This document shows, piece after piece, positions 57,816 through 64,000 of a stretch of 64,000 bases of DNA. The position numbers and the translations under genes were made by a program. The DNA is from an uncultured Oleiphilaceae bacterium (GTDB taxonomy: Bacteria; Pseudomonadota; Gammaproteobacteria; Pseudomonadales; Oleiphilaceae), in contig CAJXUY010000002.1 in NCBI GenBank assembly GCA_913060665.1, positions 62,001 through 126,000 on the forward strand, given 5' to 3'. How positions within the stretch are numbered: the stretch's first letter is position 1; every line of letters begins with the position of its first letter. The notes beneath the pieces are model-generated. The model did not search any database and had not been told where the DNA came from. It saw only the letters and a program-made list of their open reading frames with translations.

Positions 57816-58469
57816 CTAATCCTGCAGGCTTGGCGGCTGGACATAATTTCGAAGATAAACATCTTCACCCATGCGGTTAATTTGATAATCAATCATATGC
57901 TGAAAGCTCAAACTCATCGCATCAACAGAGGTTTCAGGCTCTAGAATATTGAGCGCCTGAGAAACCGCTTCAACCGTTGAGAGTGAATCTGCAAACGGCG
58001 CTTTTCTAATTCTATAGTTAGACTGGATCGTGGGCGTCAACTTAACTGCAGGTAGGTTTTTAAGTGCTGGATTTACGTTCATAATTTCACGCGTGTTACG
58101 CCAGGTTCCATCTAATACAATCAGCGTTTTTGGTACCGTTTCCGTTTGTTTTTCTTCTTCTGTATCAGGCTTTCTGTTCCGCCAGCTATGTAGCTCGAGT
58201 GCTGACTCCGAAGGATATAACATAGCGAGGTTTTGGTTTGGAAAATTCATTAATCGGTCAAAGTCTACATCAGTTGAAAAATCAACACCCACTTTAACCA
58301 AGGCGTTTTGTAAGCAGAGGGATACTATCTTAGCGGTGCCTAGCGGCTTTTTGACTTCATCTGAGTGTTGAAGTAACACGATATTCGTTTGATTGAAGAT
58401 CGGTGAGGTCCATTTACAAATACAAGACATTACTGCATTGCAGCATACGTTACAACGCGCTCTTGGCAT
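57816..58469 (-). CDS. DTW domain protein, tRNA-uridine aminocarboxypropyltransferase family
   Basis: 217 residues from ATG 58469 (MPRARCNVC), with GAGGA upstream. The N-terminal Cys cluster CNVCCNAVMSCIC may bind zinc. The defining DTW-type motif is LDGTWRNTREI, and NYRIRKAP and STVEAVSQAL follow. E. coli TapT (YfiP) of this family adds acp to uridine 47 of tRNA; the related YfiP/Tsr3-like fold uses SAM. A tRNA-modifying role is inferred. It lies between yadG and the HD-GYP-like gene, all on the minus strand. Confidence 0.88.
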   Translation of the reverse strand: MPRARCNVCCNAVMSCICKWTSPIFNQTNIVLLQHSDEVKKPLGTAKIVSLCLQNALVKVGVDFSTDVDFDRLMNFPNQNLAMLYPSESALELHSWRNRKPDTEEEKQTETVPKTLIVLDGTWRNTREIMNVNPALKNLPAVKLTPTIQSNYRIRKAPFADSLSTVEAVSQALNILEPETSVDAMSLSFQHMIDYQINRMGEDVYLRNYVQPPSLQD

Positions 58470-58532
58470 AATGAACATTCCTCATGAAATTGATACCCTT
58501 AGCTTAACATGAGGGCTTCATCAGAAAAATAA

Positions 58533-59861
58533 CTAACCTGAAAAGTGACGCCAACTCCAACGACTTGTCGCACCCGTGATCAAGTAATTTGAAGGGTCTA
58601 TATTAAATGATCCTGCCGGTAAACTACCCGCTATATTAAGCGAATCGGACTGTGTTTTACCTTCGTTATACGCTAATAAGTCAACAACCTTAGCTTGTTT
58701 AAGAGGCTGTTTATTTTTATTTAGCACCACTGCAACTCGTGGCCATAACCGTCTTTGTGAGTTGTGGTTTAATACAATCCCGACCTCACTATTGTTCAGT
58801 TCAACCAAAGTACCTGTTGGGTAAACACCTATCGCTTTTATAAAACTTTCAACCAACTCTTCTTGAAACTCAATATTTCGACTTTCATATAGTTTAGATA
58901 CCGCAACCGCTGCAGGCACTGGTGTCACACCAGGTCGCGGCTCAATCATTTCCTGGTACGCATCAACTAATCCTGCTATTTTGGCAAGCAAAGGGATACG
59001 GTCACCGGTAATACCATTGGGAAACCCAGTTCCATTATGTCTCTCACGATGACTACGCACTACTTCTATTACAGGGCTGGGAATATTGCCTGAAGACTCT
59101 AGAATCTCGACACTATATGCAACATACTTTTTATAGCACTCAAATGCTTCCGCATTAAGGGCATGCTGGTTTTCGAGTACATCTTGCGGCAATTTGGCCT
59201 TTCCAACTTGTGAAAGTAATACCGAAGTCGATAGCTGTTTAAGCACCTCTTTCTCTAAACCTAGATACCTCCCCAATACCAACGACCAAATTGACGCGCT
59301 AATCGCATGCTGGTAACTAAATTGATCATGAGTATTGACGCGTGTCAGCCATACTAATGCATCTGGATTACGCACCACGCTTTCTACCATGCCATCGACA
59401 GCTTTATTCACTGCCTTATAGTCTGGCGCCCCACCAGCATTAACCGTATCAAATACATTAGTCAGTGCCACGCTGACATTGCGCTGTAATTTTCCAGCTT
59501 TAGATACTTCTTTTTTAAGTGATGAAACTGCTTTGTCAGAGGCTATTTTGGGGTACTCGACCTGATTACGTATCTTTAAGGGCGGTAACTTTAAGGCATT
59601 ACCTGCAGGGTGGGTGGAATTTTCCTGATTAGAACCCCTACGTTTCATTACCGAATGACTTTCATATGACTCTTTTTTACCAGAGGCTACATCAATATAA
59701 ACATGCTTGCAGTAAGACTCCAGAGATTCCACTTCAACCACTGCTTTAATATAGAAACCCTGAATAGGGAAAGGTGTTTCACACCAAGGTCTGTCAAGAT
59801 TAGCAACGTACATCCCAACCTGTAATTGGTTTACGGGTATTTTCTGTTGATGACCCTGCAT
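58533..59861 (-). CDS. Degenerate HD-GYP domain protein
   Basis: 442 residues from ATG 59861 (MQGHQQKIPV), with AAGGA upstream. The N-terminal DUF3391-like region (NQLQVGMYVANLDRPW) precedes an HD-GYP-fold domain (about 170-310). The catalytic HD pair of HDIGK reads SQ (SQVGK, residues 217-218), a later metal His is Tyr, HHE reads SHRE and GYP reads GFP. Most metal ligands are lost, so c-di-GMP hydrolysis is unlikely; a binding or scaffold role remains possible. It has no operon partner within 200 bp except the DTW gene downstream. Confidence 0.88.
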   Translation of the reverse strand: MQGHQQKIPVNQLQVGMYVANLDRPWCETPFPIQGFYIKAVVEVESLESYCKHVYIDVASGKKESYESHSVMKRRGSNQENSTHPAGNALKLPPLKIRNQVEYPKIASDKAVSSLKKEVSKAGKLQRNVSVALTNVFDTVNAGGAPDYKAVNKAVDGMVESVVRNPDALVWLTRVNTHDQFSYQHAISASIWSLVLGRYLGLEKEVLKQLSTSVLLSQVGKAKLPQDVLENQHALNAEAFECYKKYVAYSVEILESSGNIPSPVIEVVRSHRERHNGTGFPNGITGDRIPLLAKIAGLVDAYQEMIEPRPGVTPVPAAVAVSKLYESRNIEFQEELVESFIKAIGVYPTGTLVELNNSEVGIVLNHNSQRRLWPRVAVVLNKNKQPLKQAKVVDLLAYNEGKTQSDSLNIAGSLPAGSFNIDPSNYLITGATSRWSWRHFSG

Positions 59862-60098
59862 GGTATTCATCCTTAACAATCAAAATAACAACGTGTAAAA
59901 AGACTTTTAGTTACTGTATATTTTGCAGGATAACTATCAAGGAACAATGACACTTCTGTTGTTAAATGTATCTTGTTGTTTCAGTTGTATAAAATAACGT
60001 AGTGTTGATAACCACATCACATCAACTATACCAACGAGCCCTCAATACCTAACCATCGCTACGCACGCAAAATATCCATTGGCCAAGTGACAGCATTC

Positions 60099-60131
60099 AT
60101 TTATCAAGTGTAGTTAAAAAACTTGATAAAT
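60099..60131. terminator. Hairpin downstream of the lipoprotein gene
   Basis: A perfect 11-bp inverted repeat (ATTTATCAAGT at 60099-60109, complement at 60121-60131) lies 22 bp beyond the stop of the minus-strand lipoprotein gene. The loop holds an A-run and no T-tract follows, so termination is uncertain. Confidence 0.4.
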
Positions 60132-60153
60132 CACTTAACCAATTCCTTGACGA

Positions 60154-60747
60154 TTAACTACCGGAATCACAGCTTTTACCGCTCATAACGGGGGCTTTAT
60201 CTCCGTAACTATAGCGTCTTGCCTTGCGAGTCGCGATGCTATATGGCACTACCGATGCCTTAAGGTAGTCTATATTGACCATTTCCCCTTCTTCTTTTTG
60301 TGTCACAGCCGACGGTAAACAACTCACTGATATCAATACCTGCCCCTCCAGGTCAACGATACTTTGTGCGCCTTTACTATCGGTTACAGTCATGCATAAA
60401 TGGTTAGGGTCAGAAATGGGTTTACCGACTAGCGACAGATCCAATGATGCATCACCACAAGCAACAATGCCTTCATGAACCTCTGTACACCTACTACTAG
60501 ACGTAACCTGATCGGCCATTTTCCACTTTCGCTCGCTACATTGTGTTTCTAGCACAATCTCGGTCGCTTTATCATCTTGTATGGCCCAAGAGGGGTACTC
60601 AGCCGTTTTCCATGACACCACGTACATGCGCTCATCACCTTTTGAGTTTTGCGCTGAGAAACTACCATAATGTGAATAATAGGACGCACAACCCGCCATA
60701 TTTAACATCATGATGACCAGGGTGAATCCTTTAATTAGTTTTATCAT
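60154..60747 (-). CDS. Putative lipoprotein of unknown function
   Basis: 197 residues. The signal peptide ends with a lipobox MAGC (lipidated Cys 20). The mature protein has at least six further cysteines (for example TQCSERKW, SRCTEV, VACGDAS, HLCMTV, SCLPS, SCDSGS), which suggests disulfide bonds in the periplasm. I do not recognise a family. It lies upstream of the HD-GYP gene on the same strand but 292 bp away, so co-transcription is doubtful. Confidence 0.75.
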   Translation of the reverse strand: MIKLIKGFTLVIMMLNMAGCASYYSHYGSFSAQNSKGDERMYVVSWKTAEYPSWAIQDDKATEIVLETQCSERKWKMADQVTSSSRCTEVHEGIVACGDASLDLSLVGKPISDPNHLCMTVTDSKGAQSIVDLEGQVLISVSCLPSAVTQKEEGEMVNIDYLKASVVPYSIATRKARRYSYGDKAPVMSGKSCDSGS

Positions 60748-60979
60748 CTAGCGATTACCTTACATTAACCTTTAAACACTTACGGAGACCCCTTTTTACA
60801 CCATTAAAATAATAGCTAACGTAAAAACACTGTGAGTATAGGGGAGTTACAATGGTGACTGGATCAGAGAAGAGCGATTATACGCTCTATTCTTAAAAGA
60901 AGTACGCGCTTTGATGAGACTGGGATAGAGTTCAAAAAACAGGGTAATATGCAGACTAATGCATTGATATTAAGTGTAA

Positions 60980-61246
60980 TCAATCATTAGCAACAAATTT
61001 TAAGCCAAACCCATCAACGCCCTTTCGAACAACAATCATATCGAGGATTGGAGCCTCAAAGGGTAAATCCTGCATCTGGACCTTAACGATGCTGCCTAAG
61101 GGTGGAAAAACCGACTCCCCGACGATCACAAATACACCACCATCTGAAATATCCCTGACATAGAACATCCCGTCTCCAACTACTTCGTGAGTTACTTTTA
61201 CTTTTGCATTTAGAAGTGTCCGCTCATGGACTCTTTTATTACCCAT
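60980..61246 (-). CDS. Stand-alone PilZ domain protein
   Basis: 88 residues making up a single PilZ domain. The c-di-GMP-binding signatures are intact: RxxxR as RVHER near residue 5, and D/NxSxxG as DISDGG near residue 33. A beta-barrel pattern follows (GSIVKVQMQDLPFEAPILDMIVVRKGVDGFGLKF). It is a likely c-di-GMP receptor acting on motility or surface polymers; its partner is unknown. It is monocistronic and divergent from the iron transporter. Confidence 0.9.
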   Translation of the reverse strand: MGNKRVHERTLLNAKVKVTHEVVGDGMFYVRDISDGGVFVIVGESVFPPLGSIVKVQMQDLPFEAPILDMIVVRKGVDGFGLKFVAND

Positions 61247-61377
61247 ATTCTTAATTATCGTCCTAACAACTTAACAACATTAGAGATTCACACGCAATAA
61301 ATGATCTCGATCATTACTAGATGATAGCACCACACTTAGAATGAGCGAATTAAAACCGGCATATTTATATTTAATTC

Positions 61378-61416
61378 TTGACAATTCCCAACTATTTAAT
61401 GAGAATTATTATCATT
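61378..61416 (+). promoter_or_regulatory. Promoter with Fur box upstream of the ferric iron transporter
   Basis: TGAGAAT-T-ATTATCA (61400-61414) matches the 7-1-7 Fur consensus TGATAAT-N-ATTATCA at all but one position. A consensus -35 TTGACA (61378-61383) is followed after 17 bp by GAGAAT, which the Fur box covers. Repression by Fe-Fur under iron sufficiency is expected. Confidence 0.85.
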
Positions 61417-61444
61417 ACTATTTTCATTAAGAGAGTTTGATTTA

Positions 61445-62467
61445 ATGTTTAACATGAAGCACCTTATCCCAACAGCCCTAGCGTTAGTCGGTAGCACCAC
61501 TATTACATCTGTTCAGGCAAACGAAGAAGTTAATGTTTACTCATATCGCCAGCCGTTCTTAATGCAACCTATATTCGACGCGTTTACCAAGGATTCAGGC
61601 GTCGACGTCAATGTTGTGTTCGCCAAAAAAGGGCTCACCGAACGACTAAAGCGTGAAGGCAAGAATAGCCCCGCAGACCTCGTATTTACGGTTGATATAG
61701 GCCGGTTAAACGAAGTCGTAGAGGCAGGTGTTGTTCAAGGCGTGACCACCCCGGAGCTGGAAAAAAATATTCCGGCTCAATATCAGGATTCTCAAGGCCA
61801 ATGGTATGGTTTAACCACGCGCGCTCGAGTAATCTACGCATCGAAAGATAGAGTGGAGCCCGGTGCAATCGCACGCTATGAAGATTTAGCAAAACCCGAG
61901 TGGAAAGGTAAAATTTGTACCCGTAGCGGTAAACACCCCTATAACGTTGCATTAATCGCCTCAATGATTGCCAACAATGGTGAGGCAGAAACAGAAAAAT
62001 GGTTAACTGCTGTCAAAGGCAATTTAGCACAAAAACCCCAAGGCAATGACCGAGCCCAAGTTAAGGCGATTAAAGAAGGTGTTTGTGATCTAGCTATCGG
62101 TAACAACTACTATTACGGAAAGATGCTGATGGATAAAGAACAATCGGCATGGGCAAGATCTGTCAGTATTGTTTTCCCAAACCAAGGTGACCGAGGAACC
62201 CATGTTAACATCAGTGGAGTTTCACTTACCAAAAGTGCGCCAAACAAAGATAACGCCATCAAGCTTATGAATTTTTTATCTGAGGCGCCTGCTCAGAGAA
62301 TATATGCAGAACAAAATTTTGAATACCCTGTTAAACCGGGTGTAGAGCCTTCAGCACTGGTTGCATCATGGGGAACATTCAAGTCAGACCCATTACCACT
62401 CAACGAAATAGCAAAATATCGTACCTTAGCGGTTAAACTTGTTGATAAAACAGGCTTTGACAACTAG
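61445..62467 (+). CDS. fbpA: Ferric iron ABC transporter, periplasmic binding protein
   Basis: 340 residues with a signal peptide (about 1-26, cleavage after VQA). The mature part begins NVYSYRQPFLMQPIFDAFTKDSGV, the FutA/FbpA-class pattern, with conserved tyrosines and LATGNNYYYGKML-like motif read as LAIGNNYYYGKML, a typical Fe(III)-coordinating tyrosine cluster. It captures Fe3+ in the periplasm and passes it to the permease encoded 67 bp downstream. A Fur box controls the unit, and a hairpin lies between the two genes. Confidence 0.95.
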   Translation: MFNMKHLIPTALALVGSTTITSVQANEEVNVYSYRQPFLMQPIFDAFTKDSGVDVNVVFAKKGLTERLKREGKNSPADLVFTVDIGRLNEVVEAGVVQGVTTPELEKNIPAQYQDSQGQWYGLTTRARVIYASKDRVEPGAIARYEDLAKPEWKGKICTRSGKHPYNVALIASMIANNGEAETEKWLTAVKGNLAQKPQGNDRAQVKAIKEGVCDLAIGNNYYYGKMLMDKEQSAWARSVSIVFPNQGDRGTHVNISGVSLTKSAPNKDNAIKLMNFLSEAPAQRIYAEQNFEYPVKPGVEPSALVASWGTFKSDPLPLNEIAKYRTLAVKLVDKTGFDN

Positions 62468-62474
62468 AGTAAAA

Positions 62475-62506
62475 GCCCGGTCACAGACTTATATCTGAGT
62501 CCGGGC
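62475..62506 (+). terminator. Intercistronic hairpin between fbpA and fbpB
   Basis: GCCCGG pairs with CCGGGC, and CAGA pairs with TCTG inside the loop, at 62475-62506. A U-run is lacking (AATTTACAG follows), so it more likely stabilises the fbpA message or attenuates read-through than fully terminates. This would favour binding protein over permease. Confidence 0.6.
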
Positions 62507-62533
62507 AATTTACAGTTACCTTCGGCCTAATTA

Positions 62534-64000
62534 ATGTATACACAGACCCAATCGGCGCCTCTTAGCCGTTTTTTTCGTAACCCTTGGTTTCTATCTTCTG
62601 CTTTTATAGCATTTATGGTCGGGCTACCGATCATCGCCGTCTTCTACCTCGCATTTTACCCCGAAGAGAATATCTGGCCCCACCTATTAGACACTGTACT
62701 TCCTGGGTATATCTTCAACACCTTAATACTAATGACCGGCGTCGGCTCTTTAAGCTTGTTTATGGGTGTTGGGGCTGCATGGTTGGTTACAATGTGTAAG
62801 TTTCCCGGTAGAAAAATACTGGAATGGGCACTCCTACTGCCTTTTGCCGTACCTGCCTATGTTATTGCTTATGTGTATACCGACTTACTTGAATATGCAG
62901 GGGTCGTTCAAGGTACTCTTCGCGACTTGTTTGGCTGGGGCTCTTATCAAGATTACTGGTTCCCTGAAATACGGAGCATGGGTGGGGCCATCACTATGAT
63001 GGCATTAGTACTATACCCTTATGTTTATTTGATGAGCCGAGCGGCTTTTCTAGAGCAGTCAATGTCGCTATTTTCGGTTAGTAGAAATCTCGGGCATACC
63101 CCTCTGCAGAGTTTTTTAAGAGTTTCGCTACCTGTCGCTCGCCCTGCTATTGCGGTTGGGCTTTCGCTAGTATTAATGGAGACATTAAATGACTTTGGAA
63201 CCGTAGATTTTTTTGCAGTTAAGACCTTAACCGCCGGCCTCTATGACACTTGGTTAAACATGGGGAATTTAGGAGGAGCAGCACAAATAGCCAGCTTAAT
63301 GCTAATTTTTGTTGTGACCCTTATCTACATGGAGCGTTTTTCGCGCCGCAAACAAAAGCAATTTGAATCAAAAAACCAAGGACAATCTCTTGAACAGTTC
63401 CAATTAATTGGTGTTAAAGCGGTAGCGGCTACATTGTTTTGTTTACTTCCTGTAGTGGCAGGTTTTCTTATACCCGTATCTGTTCTTGGTTACTACGCAT
63501 ATCTCTACTTTGACGTAAGTTGGACGAGTAAATTCGTGAGCTACGCACTTAATAGCTTCACACTTTCGGTTATCGCCGCAGTCATCACTATTATCATTGG
63601 TGTTACCCTTGCCTATAGTAAACGCCTCAATTCAGAAGGTGCCACCAATATACTCGTTCGCTTTTCAGGTTTGGGCTATGCCATGCCTGGAGCTGTTCTA
63701 GCCGTAGGTATTATTGTACCGTTCGCAGCCTTCGACAATGCTTTGGATGATTTTTTACGACAGTATTTCGGAGTCTCAACCGGGCTATTGTTGAGCGGTA
63801 CAACCTTTGCGATAATTTTTGCATATACAGTTCGATTTCTAGCGGTATCCGCTGGCGCTGTCGAGTCTAGCCTTACCAAGGTAACACCTAGCATGGATAT
63901 GGCGTCGCGATCATTAGGCAGAAACAATCTCAGCACCCTACTTCGCGTTCATTTACCGATTATTAGAGGCGGCATATTAACGGCCGCCCTCGTCGTTTTC
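62534..64000 (+). CDS. fbpB: Ferric iron ABC transporter permease (3' truncated by window)
   Basis: The frame opens at ATG 62534 and stays open for 489 codons to the window end without a stop. FbpB-type permeases are about 540 residues, so roughly 50 are missing. It is a fused permease with two repeats of about six helices each. Both EAA-type loops are visible: EQSMSLFSVSRNLGHTPLQS, and later ESSLTKVTPSMDMASRSLGR. It forms the inner-membrane channel for the Fe3+ transporter; the ATPase gene is expected downstream, outside the window. Confidence 0.93.
   Translation, partial: MYTQTQSAPLSRFFRNPWFLSSAFIAFMVGLPIIAVFYLAFYPEENIWPHLLDTVLPGYIFNTLILMTGVGSLSLFMGVGAAWLVTMCKFPGRKILEWALLLPFAVPAYVIAYVYTDLLEYAGVVQGTLRDLFGWGSYQDYWFPEIRSMGGAITMMALVLYPYVYLMSRAAFLEQSMSLFSVSRNLGHTPLQSFLRVSLPVARPAIAVGLSLVLMETLNDFGTVDFFAVKTLTAGLYDTWLNMGNLGGAAQIASLMLIFVVTLIYMERFSRRKQKQFESKNQGQSLEQFQLIGVKAVAATLFCLLPVVAGFLIPVSVLGYYAYLYFDVSWTSKFVSYALNSFTLSVIAAVITIIIGVTLAYSKRLNSEGATNILVRFSGLGYAMPGAVLAVGIIVPFAAFDNALDDFLRQYFGVSTGLLLSGTTFAIIFAYTVRFLAVSAGAVESSLTKVTPSMDMASRSLGRNNLSTLLRVHLPIIRGGILTAALVVF

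Overview
The window is a stretch of a gammaproteobacterial chromosome of modest G+C content. The long syntenic run der-bamB-yfgM-hisS-ispG-rodZ-pilW-rlmN-ndk-isc-cysE-trmJ-suhB-secF-secD-yajC-tgt-queA (17.5-37.6 kb, all minus strand except suhB) is the arrangement known from Pseudomonas, Marinobacter and other Oceanospirillales/Pseudomonadales relatives. With a FabY-type ketosynthase, a one-block flgBCDEFGHIJKL operon, CheV, many c-di-GMP proteins and a short CcoM-like peptide, this suggests a motile marine member of that group. I cannot name the genus from sequence alone.

Layout. 1-7 kb: a partial gene, a membrane-anchored protein, a UspA protein, an unidentified Cys-rich protein, the ABC-F ATPase Uup, a coiled-coil protein, a MOSC protein and CheV. 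7-14 kb: tRNA-Gly, a TetR regulator, a secreted protein, tRNA-Glu, an EAL-HDOD protein, a 41-residue CcoM-like peptide with an FNR/ANR box upstream, and a PAS-GGDEF-EAL protein. 14-17.5 kb: ackA-pta. 17.5-37.6 kb: the housekeeping block. 38-40 kb: fabY and tRNA-Leu. 40-52.7 kb: the flagellar rod/hook operon, read leftward from a sigma-54 promoter at 52825-52840. 53-61 kb: a nitroreductase, a MASE2 adenylate cyclase, queF, a YadGH-type ABC exporter, a DTW protein, a degenerate HD-GYP protein, a lipoprotein and a PilZ protein. 61.4-64 kb: a Fur-box-controlled ferric iron ABC transporter, cut by the window end.

How the genes connect. tgt, queA and queF serve queuosine synthesis. yajC-secD-secF serve protein export. 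CheV, the flg operon and the c-di-GMP proteins (GGDEF-EAL, degenerate EAL-HDOD, degenerate HD-GYP, PilZ) concern motility and lifestyle switching. iscR-iscS carries a recognisable IscR-type promoter, but iscU, iscA, hscB, hscA and fdx, expected between iscS and ndk, are missing.

I saw no phage, transposon, CRISPR array or defence island. The least ordinary signals are: a homologous insertion in both FlgE and FlgK; the truncated isc operon with a shortened IscS tail; a SuhB that has lost its catalytic aspartates; the unlisted ccoM-like gene with class II FNR spacing; an intrinsic terminator between yajC and secD; and several structured intergenic inverted repeats. I did not find a wholly new multi-gene system.
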